DNA from: Paenibacillus cellulosilyticus
Lineage (GTDB): Bacteria > Bacillota > Bacilli > Paenibacillales > Paenibacillaceae
DNA length: 64,000 nt
Direction of reading: 5' to 3'
NCBI RefSeq assembly: GCF_003182255.1
Contig: NZ_QGTQ01000018.1
Coordinates: 59,127-123,126 of the forward strand
Shown here: piece after piece, positions 34,471 to 44,226 of the stretch
How positions within the stretch are numbered: the stretch's first letter is position 1
Layout: each line of letters opens with the position of its first letter
Translations under genes and position numbers: made by a program
The notes under the pieces: generated by a model
Seen by the model: only the letters and a program-made list of their open reading frames with translations
What the model was told of the DNA's origin: nothing
Database searches by the model: none

Positions 34471-35172
34471 TTACACGTGTTTACGCCTCCATGCTATCCG
34501 ATCCACCAGTGTCACAATGCCTAACAAAATCGCACACATGACCCATACAATCGGTTCAAGCTCAAGTAAATACCAAGGCCATGGTCCTAAAATGTCGAGG
34601 AGCGATCCGCCCTCTGGCTTTCTTGCTAGAAACATATAATTTGTACCTGCGATTGTATTGATGATTGCACCTGGAATGGCAAGCAAATGAAGTGCAAGCA
34701 CCGCGATCGGCAGCGAGCGGAGCGTTGGGCGCATCCGTTCAACCGCTGTCATGTAGACCGAAGCTGCGATGATGCCAATATGTCCGAGAAAGAAATGAAA
34801 GTATCGGAATTGAGGAAAATTTTCGACCAAATCCGGTGTCAGCATTGCCTGCAAAGCCCCGAGTGTGCCCAAGTAAACAACGACGTTGTACAGCATCCGA
34901 CTCCGAGTAAGCAGCATAATGACTGACATCCAGAGCGTCATCGTGCACAGCTCGAATGGGAGCGACCATACGGTCCATTCGCCTTGAATCGTATAGGAGA
35001 TATAGAGTGCGGTCTCCAAGCCCGCCAGCATAGCAGCAATAATTCCTGCGGCGATTCGAGAACGGCTGCCGATACGAAGCTGTCTTCGGTACATCACGAT
35101 GCCCGCGCATACAAAAACACAAGCGATGATCGCCGCCCAGTGAGCGGCAGAGAAAGCGGTGAAGGATTGCAT
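34471..35172 (-). CDS. YwaF / TIGR02206 family membrane protein
   Basis: A 233-residue integral membrane protein with about six or seven hydrophobic segments. It starts MQSFTAFSAAHWAAIIACVF and contains the family block WSLPFELCTMTLWMSVIMLL and FRYFHFFLGHIGIIAASVYM, with GTNYMFLARKPEGGSLLDIL before the last helices. I assign it to the YwaF type by resemblance. AAGGAGTG precedes the ATG at 35172; the longer frame to 35265 lacks one. Function unknown; the His residues (H12, H136, H141) are conserved-looking. Confidence 0.8.
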   Translation of the reverse strand: MQSFTAFSAAHWAAIIACVFVCAGIVMYRRQLRIGSRSRIAAGIIAAMLAGLETALYISYTIQGEWTVWSLPFELCTMTLWMSVIMLLTRSRMLYNVVVYLGTLGALQAMLTPDLVENFPQFRYFHFFLGHIGIIAASVYMTAVERMRPTLRSLPIAVLALHLLAIPGAIINTIAGTNYMFLARKPEGGSLLDILGPWPWYLLELEPIVWVMCAILLGIVTLVDRIAWRRKHV

Positions 35173-35299
35173 CAGCTGTTCACTCCTTAGTGGATAGGTG
35201 AAAGAACGAATGGAAAGGTGGTTCAGCTCATTGTAGGCAGGAAGGATAAATGCGAATAGTACCATTTTCCAATAGTACCCATGCCATCAACTCCTTAGA

Positions 35300-35343
35300 C
35301 AAAAACCCCCGCCGCTCTCGATGATCTCGAAAGCTGCGAGGGT
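35300..35343 (-). terminator. Terminator of the cyclic glucan synthase gene
   Basis: On the minus strand AACCCTCGCAGC...GGCGGGGGTTTTTG forms an imperfect stem with an inner TTCGAG/CTCGAT part and a T run (35301-35305). It lies 17 bases past the stop. Confidence 0.75.
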
Positions 35344-35359
35344 TCCTGTGTTTCTACTA

Positions 35360-38300
35360 TTACACATGTGCGGTGTCTTGAGACGATGATGCTGTATGCC
35401 GCGGCAGTTGGAGCTCAATCGTATGCGTTCCGCCGTCATCGGCCAACTGGATATACACCCCTGACTCGTCGCGTCTCGCCTCATGCGAGGACCGATGTAC
35501 GCTTAAGTTGCCGGAGGCATCGATATCAAGAGGAAGCGACTGAACGGAAGCATCCTCTACCATACGGACCTTCACCTTATAGAGCGTCTTCCCATGTCGG
35601 TATTCGACCTCATAACCCGGCCAATCATGCGGCACTGCCGGTCGGAAGTATAATCGCTCTCCCACCTTGCGAAGACCGATAATCCATTCGATGCCGGCTT
35701 GATACATCCAGCCCGAAGCACCGGTGTACCATGTCCAGCCTGCTCTTCCTTTTACCGGATCACGCGTGTACACATCTGCGGCCATTACATAAGGCTCACC
35801 TGCATACTTGCGTACTTCGCCTTCGCTTCGTGCATGCGTAACCGGATTGAGCAGATGGAACAAATCGACTGCTTTATCACCATTGCCGAGTCCGCACCAA
35901 GCGACGATACTCCAGATAACGCCATGCGTATACTGCGCGCCATTCTCGCGAATGCCCGGCGGATACCCTTGAATGTAGCCTGGGTTCGGATCTGTTCGGT
36001 CAAATGGCGGCGTCAGCAGTCTCGCAACCGCAATATCACGGTCTACGAGCTCACGGTCGAACGACATCATCGCCTGCTGTGCACGCTCACGCGGTGCGGC
36101 GCCGGAGATGACGGACCATGACTGTGCGATCGCATCGATACGGCATTCTTCGTTGCGGGTGGAGCCGAGCCAGTGACCTTCGTCCGCCCGCGCGCGACGA
36201 TACCATTCGCCGTCCCATGCGGATTTGTTGATCGCAGCGGCAATCGCTTCACGGCGTTCGCGATAGGCGGCGGCTCGCTCTATGTCGCCCTTCAGTTCGC
36301 ACACACCCGCGAACTGCCTCAACACTTCGCATAGGAACCAGCCGAGCCAGACACTCTCGCCCTTGCCCAGATCGCCGACCGAATTCATGCCGTCGTTCCA
36401 GTCGCCGATTCCCATGAGCGGTATGCCGTTCTCGCCAAATCTCGACGCTCGTTCAATGGCTCGAATGCAGTGCTCATATACGGATTCCACTTGATCCGAT
36501 AGAACAGTCGGCTCATAACGCTCATGCTCTTCATCCGTCAGCTGCTCGCTTCGAATGAACGGTGCCATCTCATCCAACACCGATCGATCGGATGTTTGTG
36601 TGATATACCGCGCTGTCGCATAAGGCAGCCACAGCAGATCGTCCGAATATTTGGTACGGATACCGCGATGCGTTTCCTCATGCCACCAGTGCTGAACATC
36701 GCCTTCCTCATACTGATGCGCGGAGTGCAAAATAATTTGCGCACGGGTTATATCCGGCCTTGCATGCAGCATTGCAATTGAATCCTGCAATTGATCCCGA
36801 TACCCGAACGCGCCGCCTGCTTGATAAAACGCCGTTCTTGCCCACATCCGGCAGGCAAGCGCTTGATAGAGCAGCCAGCCGTTGATCAAATAATCCATCT
36901 CTTTGTTCGGCGTCGCAATGCGCGTCTGCAGCGTTGTCTCTTCCCAGAATTGTACCGCTTCTTCATAGGCTGCCGTACAAGCTTGTCCATTGTTGTATTT
37001 GTGAACGAGCGCTACAGCCGCTTCTCTGGACCACTCCGCTCCAAGCAGCACATAGACCGTTCTTGAAGCGCCTGCTTCAATCTTCAGCTTCAACTGGACG
37101 GCACCACATGAATCATGCTGAGCACCAGTCGCTCCGGACAAGTGAGTTCGTTTCATTGCCTCCGGTTCAGCTGTTGTGCCGCCACGACCGATCCATTCCA
37201 ACCGATCCGCCGTGTAGGATACTCGCTCGGATATGCTGGCATCGACTTGCTGACCGTCTTGATCATGAATAGCTAAGAACGCCCAATCATCACGGAACGT
37301 TTCCTGATAGCCATTGCGGACGAGCATCGCCTGGGCTTCCGCATCCCATTCCGATACGATATGCGAAGCGCTGATCTGTCTCTTCACGCCGAGCACCCAA
37401 TCGCACTCGTAGAAAATCGACAGCTCTTTCGCCTCGTCACTCGTGTTATCGAGCTTGAGCTCCACAATCTTGACGGAATCGGACTTCGGCACAAACACCG
37501 TCATCTGCTGCCGCAGCCCGAGGTCTGCACGGCGGAACCGGGAGTAACCTCGTCCATGCGCAACTGTGCAGGCCGAATCCGCCGATGCCGGCATCGGTGT
37601 CGGCGAGCTGAACAGCCCGCTTCGATCGTCGCGGATGAAGCATACTTCGCCCGGCGGGTCGAGCACCGGATCGTTCGACCACGGTGTCAGCTTGCATTCG
37701 CGGCTGTTGCGCCACCACGTATAGCCGGTTCCGAGCTCTGTGATGAGGAAACCGAACTTCTCGTTCGCCACCACATTGCTCCATGGCGCATGCAGAAACT
37801 TGCCGCCGCGCAGCGCAATCCGATATTCACGGCCATCAGGCGTGAAGCCGCCCCAGCCGTTGAACAACGCCAGCTGCTCGGCCGATTCGGCCACCGATTC
37901 CTCCTGCTTGCGAATCGCTGCAGGCGACACCGGCACGGCCGATTGAGGCTGTGCATGCAGCGGCTCCGCCCAATCGTTCACCAGCTTCGGCGCCTTCAGC
38001 TGCGCCTTTAAGCTAGGACCGTCTGCCCTGAGTACATAACGGGCAACAGCGAACAACAACGTCCGTTCTTCCTCGGACATTTGGTTTGCAGCAACCGGAT
38101 AGACGCCGCCAGGACGAACGGCGTGTTTATCTACATTTTGCTCAATCGCTACGCGCAGTCCGTCTGTAACGTCCTGCTGGTAGCCGCCTGCCGATTCGTT
38201 TACGATGACGAGATCAAACGGCAGTCCCTTGCGGCATAGATAACCGTGCCCGCTCATGAGCCGAATCGCGAACGGCAGCTGCGCACGATCCTCCAACGTC

Positions 38301-41300
38301 ACGAGAACGATTGGCAGATCCCCGGAGATGCCCATCGACCATAATCCCGATTGACCTTTCACGTTCGCTGCAATGCTGGCCGCACGTTCTTGACGCAGCG
38401 GCGAGGCATAGAGAACCCGCCCAGCCAACGTTTGCAGCAGAGAAGCTTCGTGTGCAGTTAGCCGCTGATGGCGAAGGTCGATCCGGCTGTGCGTCCAAGC
38501 GAGCTGGAATGTCCGATCAATCTGCTGCTCGTCACAGAGCGACTTTGCGATGCTGAGCGACTCTTCACGCGATTCGGCAACACCTGTCACGCCGAACAGC
38601 TTAACCGTCTCGCCCGGTCCTACCGACACGCGGCGGCGAATCGAGAAGATAGGATCAAGCACGGCGCCGACCGTCCCGCTCAGCTTGCTGTGCATACTTT
38701 GCGGATGCTGCATAGAATGGCCGCGTCCGATGAAAATCGCCCGATCCGTCTCATATTCAATGGGTCCCAGGCAATCGCAGCCGATCGATAAGGTCTGGAA
38801 TGCCCAGCGATGCTTCTCATGACCATCCCTCGGCCTGCGCACGGCGAGCAGACACTCTTCTTCTGCTGCAAATTCCGTCTGCACGAACAGCTTGCTGAAC
38901 GCCGGATGCGCATCATCAGCGAGCGATGGTGCGAGTACAACCTCGGTATACGTTGTGACTTCGAAGATTCGCGTCTCCGAACTTTCATTCGTCAGCTTCA
39001 ATCGGCGAATCTCAACGTTATGCTCTGGCGATACGCAGATATCGAGCTCCGTGCCGACCGGTCCATCCTTGCGCATGAAGCTCGCTTGATGAAGCGAGAA
39101 CTGCACGCGCATATCGTTTGACGCAACGCGGCAAGGCTCATAAGCTGGCGACCATACCGCATCGCCGGTTACATCGCGAATATACATGCCGATTCCCGGC
39201 GGATCCGTAACAGGATCTTCCCGCCATCTGGACAAAGCAATGGAACCGTGGCGCGTGAAGCCGCCTCCGCTTGCTGTTACGACGGAAGAGAAAACACCGT
39301 TAGATAACAGGCACACTTCAGGCAGCGGCGTAATGGGATCGGTAAACTCCCGCATCGGTGCGATCCGTTCCTGCTCTTGAACGACGGTCGCCCGCTCCGA
39401 GTAAGACTTCGCCGAATCCGTAATGATAGCCGGCTTGTCCGGCATGCGCTCTTGCAGCAGCAGCTCGGCTGCTTGCACACGTTTATCTGCATGGAACCGA
39501 TCCACCATCGTCCTTGGCAGCAGCTCGTTCGCAAGCGTCAGCAGGCTCATCCCTTGGTGATGGACCATGAAGCTGCGAATGACGACGCTGCTTTGACCTT
39601 CCGGCATCCGCTTCGCGGTGAAGTCGATCGCTTCATAATAGCCGTGCTCGCCGCGCGCGCCCAGCTCTTCCATCCGACGCAGCGCATCAAGCGCTTCGCG
39701 CTTCGCATAAGGAATCGCCATAATCGTCGCATACGGTGCGAGCACCAGATCTTCTTCCAGTCCTCGCTGGAAGCCAAGCCCTGGCACGCCGAAAGCCCGA
39801 TATTGATAATTCATCTGGTAGTCGAACGCGTAGTAGCCCGACTCCGAAATACCGAACGGGACTGCGCGCTGACGGGCATACTCGATTTGACGGCGAACCA
39901 TGCCGCGATACGTTTTATCCCACAGCGTACGGCGATACGTCTTCATGAGGAGCGCCGGCATCAAATATTCGAACATCGTGCCCGACCACGACAGCAGCGT
40001 CGCATGCTTGCCCGACTTCGTCATCGCCCGTCCAAGCTTGAACCAATGGGCGGCAGGCACCTGATTGAAGGCAATCGCAAGGAAGCTGGATTGACGCGCT
40101 TCGGATGCAAGCAGATCGTACAGAATCGTTTCTTTGCGATCAGCAGACGCATGGTAGCCGAGCGTGAACAGCTGAGAAGCATCATCATAAAGCGGACGGA
40201 AATCCGTCTCGTTAATCAATTTCTCCAGCCGTTCGTTCAGACGAGCCGCATGCTGGCAAATGCCTGCACCACCTTTAAGTGCCGCTTCAGCTTCTGAAGC
40301 ATATTCCGCAATACCTTCCTTCACCGTTACGAGATAACCGACAAAGTTGCCCGAATCGACCGTCGAAACATACAGCGGAGGAAGCGGCCTAAGCGTCGAC
40401 GTCTCGTACCAGTTGTACAAATGGCCATTCCATTTATCCATTCGGTCAATCGTATCCAGCGTCCGCTCGATTCGCCGCAGCATATCGGAGGTGTCGATAA
40501 AACCGAAATCACGTGCAGCAAGCGTACATGCCAGCTGCAATCCAATATTCGTCGGCGAAGTCCTTCTAGCTGGTCCTACCAGCGGTTCAAGCTGTACATT
40601 ATCCGGCGTCAGCCAATTGTCCTCAGCGACCGTATACTGGTCGAAATAAGACCAAATATCGGCCGCTAACTTCGTCAGCGTCTCCCGCTCCGAATCGGTT
40701 ATCGATTCGGTTCTTACAGCAGGTGGTTTACTCAGCCAGCCGGCAATGGCTGGCGCAACCAACCACACTACAGCAATCGCCCCGCCGATTCCTCGAATGG
40801 GAGCATAAGCCGACAGATAGGAAAGAACGCCATAAGCAACAGCGAATACAAGCCCCCAGCCGAAGCCGCGAATCGAACGCTTCTGCCCGCTCCTCCGCTC
40901 CACCTCCGCCGAGCTCGTCCATTCCAACAATCGGCGCTTGGAGCCATACAGCCGATACAACGTACGAATAACCGCATCGCCCATCACAACCGCTTGATAT
41001 GGCAGCGTAACAAGCGTGACGAGCGATTGTCCGAACGATGCCAGCAGGGCAGCGGGCTTACGAGCCAGCGTGCCCGGCATTAGAAGTGTGCGAATCAATG
41101 GAAGGCACATCGTCAGCAAAGCGACCGTAGTGAGCGCCGTCCATGCCCGCTGAGGCATAAGCGTTGCCACGATCAGCGCAAGCAGCAGCGCAGGCTGCAG
41201 CAGGCTTCGCCGCATATTATCGATGATCTGCCAGCGCGTCAGCGCCGAAAGATCGACCTTCTGCAGCTTACCGGTCCGATTGCACACCCGTGGCATGAGC

Positions 41301-43633
41301 CAGCAGAGCAGCTGCCAATCCCCTCTTACCCAGCGATGCAGCCGCTGCTGGTAAGAGCTGAAGGTTGCAGGATGTCCGTCAATCAGCTCGATGTCCGACA
41401 GCAGGCCGCCGCGAAGGAAGCCGCCTTCAAGCAGATCGTGACTGAGCACATGGTTGTCTGGAATTCGCTCGCTGAGCACAGCCTTGAAGCTGTCGATGCT
41501 TATAATCCCTTTGCCTGTAAAAATGCCCTGCCCGAACGTATCCTGATACGGATCGGACATCGCGAACGCATAAGGATCAATGCCCGGCTCACCGGACCAC
41601 AAGCGCGCAAGACGCGACCGCGAGACCGAATCATAGCTGACGCCAATCCTTGGCTGCAGCACGCCATAGCCTTCGACAACGCGCGTACGAGATTCGTTCA
41701 GCCGTGGCCGGTTATACGGCAAATGCATCGTACCGACCATACGCTGCGCAGCGCCGATCGGCAGTGAAGTATCGGCATCAAGCGTAATCATGTAACGAGC
41801 GTCTCGCAGCTCTGATGGCAGCGTACGCTCTTGGAAGCTTGTCCCTTCGTCACCGCGAAGCAGGCTTATAAACTCAACCAGCTTGCCGCGTTTGCGCTCC
41901 CAGCCCATCCACACTTTCTCCGAATCGTTCCATAGCCGCTTCCGTTGGAACAGATGAAACGTCTTGCCGCTGCCTTCACGCGGGTGCCGAGCATTAAGCT
42001 CGTCCACACGTTCACGCGCTGCCCGATACACCTTCTCATCGGCAGGCGTCCGCTCCGACTGCGCATCGGTATAGTCGGTGAGAAGCGCATAGTACAGCTG
42101 AGGATCGGGATTGGACAGATAGTGCAGCTCAAGTCGATCCGCCAGCTCCTCTGCTTCCTCCGGCTTCGACCAAATTATCGGCATGACGACGATCGTCTTC
42201 GCATCCGATGGAATGCCGGATGAATAATCAAACCGAAGCAGCGGCTTAGAGCGGACCGTACTGCCGATGAACGTGTGGCTTGCCGTAATCGCCCATTCTG
42301 CTGCAGGCATGAGCATCAGCAGCACCGCAACAACCCATGCGCCGGTGGTCAGGCCATTCCCGCTGCCTGCCCACCATCCGAACAAGACAGCAAAGACGAC
42401 GAAAGCACAGCCAATCATGGACAAATAGGCTGTACCCCGCCGGCGTCTAACGACAGCACCGCGATGCGAGCGTGGATTGGCATTGCACGAACGCAGCGAT
42501 TCATGAAGCGCATCTACTCCGCCATCATCCAACAAATAGAATGCGGCATAATTCGAACGAGGCGGCGCATCGAAGCCGTTGCCGCTATCCGCTGCTCCAT
42601 CATCAGAAACAGACCGATCCCTCGCTTGATCCGCGTCCGCCAGCTCTACAGCTTTAGAGGCAACCAGACTTTCCGGCACATGGAATCGTTTCGCAAGCCG
42701 TTCTACCCGGCCCCGCAGCGTATGCTTACTCGCATCATCAAGACGTGCATACGTACCCGCTGTCTCTTCTGCCAACGTTCGATCCACGACGCTGATTCGT
42801 TCGAAGTACGTTTTCCACTGTCCTCTGGACAGTGTCCGAATACTGCCGATCAAATGACCGGCTTCAACTTCATGCAAAGCCTGAAGCTGGTGCTCATAGG
42901 TCACAATCCGGTTCAAATTATCCGTATCCGAGTCGAGCTTGCAAACGAGCCATTCCCGTACGGATGCCGCATCGTCCGCCCACTCGTTCAAATGGCTGAT
43001 AAGATGGACGAGAACAGCGCCGGACAACGGCAGCGTCTGACCATGCCGTTCCAGTGCCGCTTGCATATCGGCCGCACACAGCTTCGTATCCGGCGGCGCG
43101 AGCGACTTGAGCAGCTTCTCCACACGATGGCACGCTTCGTGCCGCTCCCGGACAAGTCTCATCAGCGCAGCTAGGCGCCCGATCGCCGCCATTCGAAGGA
43201 ACACGGGCATGAGCCATGCCTCTGCCAGCGTCAACACCGCAACCTCTTGATACGCATTGATGAACGATACGAACGAGTCCAAATCCAGTCTTCCGTTCGT
43301 CGCTTCGTAGTACGCGTTTCCGATGGCGACGGTGCGTGGGCGATCCTCTGCCTTTAGCCACGTCTGGCGGGAGATTGCGCCGCGCTTCAGTTCACGCTCG
43401 ACGACCTGTGCTTCCTTCTCGATAAAATCAGCATGGTCCAGCAGCCATTGTTCAGCTGGCTGTGTGCAAATGCCTCCCTCTGTCTTCAACATTGCAGCGA
43501 AATGCCGCAAGCTCTCCATATCGCGATGCCACTCGCGCAGACGCTCCCTATCATTCCAGCTGCCCATGATCGGATCATGGGTCAGCGCCAATTCATGCGC
43601 TTTCTGCTCCAGCTGCTCGGCGTTAAGTACCAT
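35360..43633 (-). CDS. Cyclic beta-1,2-glucan synthase-like protein (GT84-GH94)
   Basis: A 2,757-residue membrane enzyme, close in length and order to NdvB/ChvB/Cgs (about 2,800-2,870). Residues 1-400 are a soluble N-region. Helices lie near 402-450, then a GT84 domain with DAD at 619-621 (MITLDADTSLPIG), the segment NHVLSHDLLEGGFLRGGLLS, and the QRLHRWVRGDW motif near 763-773. More helices follow (about 811-890 and 921-965), then a glycoamylase-like region (GISESGYYAFDYQMNYQYRA), and two GH94-type beta-sandwich regions. A GH94 catalytic domain ends the protein with GIGDWNDGMN at 2408-2417. The enzyme initiates, elongates and cyclises a beta-glucan, the GH94 part trimming length. AAGGGGG precedes the ATG. 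Monocistronic. Product linkage is inferred from the family. Confidence 0.92.
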   Translation of the reverse strand: MVLNAEQLEQKAHELALTHDPIMGSWNDRERLREWHRDMESLRHFAAMLKTEGGICTQPAEQWLLDHADFIEKEAQVVERELKRGAISRQTWLKAEDRPRTVAIGNAYYEATNGRLDLDSFVSFINAYQEVAVLTLAEAWLMPVFLRMAAIGRLAALMRLVRERHEACHRVEKLLKSLAPPDTKLCAADMQAALERHGQTLPLSGAVLVHLISHLNEWADDAASVREWLVCKLDSDTDNLNRIVTYEHQLQALHEVEAGHLIGSIRTLSRGQWKTYFERISVVDRTLAEETAGTYARLDDASKHTLRGRVERLAKRFHVPESLVASKAVELADADQARDRSVSDDGAADSGNGFDAPPRSNYAAFYLLDDGGVDALHESLRSCNANPRSHRGAVVRRRRGTAYLSMIGCAFVVFAVLFGWWAGSGNGLTTGAWVVAVLLMLMPAAEWAITASHTFIGSTVRSKPLLRFDYSSGIPSDAKTIVVMPIIWSKPEEAEELADRLELHYLSNPDPQLYYALLTDYTDAQSERTPADEKVYRAARERVDELNARHPREGSGKTFHLFQRKRLWNDSEKVWMGWERKRGKLVEFISLLRGDEGTSFQERTLPSELRDARYMITLDADTSLPIGAAQRMVGTMHLPYNRPRLNESRTRVVEGYGVLQPRIGVSYDSVSRSRLARLWSGEPGIDPYAFAMSDPYQDTFGQGIFTGKGIISIDSFKAVLSERIPDNHVLSHDLLEGGFLRGGLLSDIELIDGHPATFSSYQQRLHRWVRGDWQLLCWLMPRVCNRTGKLQKVDLSALTRWQIIDNMRRSLLQPALLLALIVATLMPQRAWTALTTVALLTMCLPLIRTLLMPGTLARKPAALLASFGQSLVTLVTLPYQAVVMGDAVIRTLYRLYGSKRRLLEWTSSAEVERRSGQKRSIRGFGWGLVFAVAYGVLSYLSAYAPIRGIGGAIAVVWLVAPAIAGWLSKPPAVRTESITDSERETLTKLAADIWSYFDQYTVAEDNWLTPDNVQLEPLVGPARRTSPTNIGLQLACTLAARDFGFIDTSDMLRRIERTLDTIDRMDKWNGHLYNWYETSTLRPLPPLYVSTVDSGNFVGYLVTVKEGIAEYASEAEAALKGGAGICQHAARLNERLEKLINETDFRPLYDDASQLFTLGYHASADRKETILYDLLASEARQSSFLAIAFNQVPAAHWFKLGRAMTKSGKHATLLSWSGTMFEYLMPALLMKTYRRTLWDKTYRGMVRRQIEYARQRAVPFGISESGYYAFDYQMNYQYRAFGVPGLGFQRGLEEDLVLAPYATIMAIPYAKREALDALRRMEELGARGEHGYYEAIDFTAKRMPEGQSSVVIRSFMVHHQGMSLLTLANELLPRTMVDRFHADKRVQAAELLLQERMPDKPAIITDSAKSYSERATVVQEQERIAPMREFTDPITPLPEVCLLSNGVFSSVVTASGGGFTRHGSIALSRWREDPVTDPPGIGMYIRDVTGDAVWSPAYEPCRVASNDMRVQFSLHQASFMRKDGPVGTELDICVSPEHNVEIRRLKLTNESSETRIFEVTTYTEVVLAPSLADDAHPAFSKLFVQTEFAAEEECLLAVRRPRDGHEKHRWAFQTLSIGCDCLGPIEYETDRAIFIGRGHSMQHPQSMHSKLSGTVGAVLDPIFSIRRRVSVGPGETVKLFGVTGVAESREESLSIAKSLCDEQQIDRTFQLAWTHSRIDLRHQRLTAHEASLLQTLAGRVLYASPLRQERAASIAANVKGQSGLWSMGISGDLPIVLVTLEDRAQLPFAIRLMSGHGYLCRKGLPFDLVIVNESAGGYQQDVTDGLRVAIEQNVDKHAVRPGGVYPVAANQMSEEERTLLFAVARYVLRADGPSLKAQLKAPKLVNDWAEPLHAQPQSAVPVSPAAIRKQEESVAESAEQLALFNGWGGFTPDGREYRIALRGGKFLHAPWSNVVANEKFGFLITELGTGYTWWRNSRECKLTPWSNDPVLDPPGEVCFIRDDRSGLFSSPTPMPASADSACTVAHGRGYSRFRRADLGLRQQMTVFVPKSDSVKIVELKLDNTSDEAKELSIFYECDWVLGVKRQISASHIVSEWDAEAQAMLVRNGYQETFRDDWAFLAIHDQDGQQVDASISERVSYTADRLEWIGRGGTTAEPEAMKRTHLSGATGAQHDSCGAVQLKLKIEAGASRTVYVLLGAEWSREAAVALVHKYNNGQACTAAYEEAVQFWEETTLQTRIATPNKEMDYLINGWLLYQALACRMWARTAFYQAGGAFGYRDQLQDSIAMLHARPDITRAQIILHSAHQYEEGDVQHWWHEETHRGIRTKYSDDLLWLPYATARYITQTSDRSVLDEMAPFIRSEQLTDEEHERYEPTVLSDQVESVYEHCIRAIERASRFGENGIPLMGIGDWNDGMNSVGDLGKGESVWLGWFLCEVLRQFAGVCELKGDIERAAAYRERREAIAAAINKSAWDGEWYRRARADEGHWLGSTRNEECRIDAIAQSWSVISGAAPRERAQQAMMSFDRELVDRDIAVARLLTPPFDRTDPNPGYIQGYPPGIRENGAQYTHGVIWSIVAWCGLGNGDKAVDLFHLLNPVTHARSEGEVRKYAGEPYVMAADVYTRDPVKGRAGWTWYTGASGWMYQAGIEWIIGLRKVGERLYFRPAVPHDWPGYEVEYRHGKTLYKVKVRMVEDASVQSLPLDIDASGNLSVHRSSHEARRDESGVYIQLADDGGTHTIELQLPRHTASSSQDTAHV

Positions 43634-44226
43634 GGGTCCCCCTTGCTTCCGTTCGTCTTATACGTAATCGCCTTCTTAAGAAGGCACGGAATAAATACCG
43701 ATAAAGGCACCTGACGCATTTCGAGCCGGCGTACAGATGCCTTAAGTAAATATTCCCAAGACGTACGTTTTTTATGACCCGCAGCAAGGAAAAAATAATA
43801 ATCAGCGATCCACTCATGTAAAACTTTCGCAAATCATGTTCGGTAGTTATGATGAATTCCAATCCTCGTAACCGGTTTTATCAGACCCGATAGGATAGCC
43901 GTTTCTCCTACTATTTCGTTACCCATCCAAGTAAAAATCACTGCCTTTCGATATTTGACATTGTCTATCATCTGTTCAATAGACTAACAAATGCATCCTG
44001 CGACATAGTGATCTAGTCTCATGTTCGATTCCTCTCAGTATCTGCACCCCAACCCTTACTGCGACCCGCCTCTTGCAGCCTCTCCTCACACATTCGAAGA
44101 ACGCTGCATGTCATTCACGGAATCTTAAATTCGGACAAACATGGCCTTAATAATCGGCCCCTACATTCATTACTAGCACAGGCATAATGTGCCAATAAAG
44201 AATCATATGGGGAGGCTTTTTCGACA
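43634..44226. other. Divergent intergenic region between glucan synthase and alkaline phosphatase genes
   Basis: Nearly 600 bases without a convincing gene. It contains a perfect 16-bp palindrome GCCTTCTTAAGAAGGC at 43670-43685, just upstream of the glucan synthase start, and a small GGCATAATGTGCC inverted repeat near 44180. A TTCAC-TTAAATT stretch near 44117 is only weakly reminiscent of a PhoP box. Confidence 0.6.

Noticed and set aside
42275..43174. A 299-codon plus-strand frame within the glucan synthase gene
   Set aside because: Cys/Arg/Ile-rich shadow of a certain coding gene, without start signals.
44100..44226. PhoP box before alkaline phosphatase
   Set aside because: Only a loose TTCAC/TTAAA resemblance; the required 11-base-spaced tandem TT(A/C)ACA units are not there.
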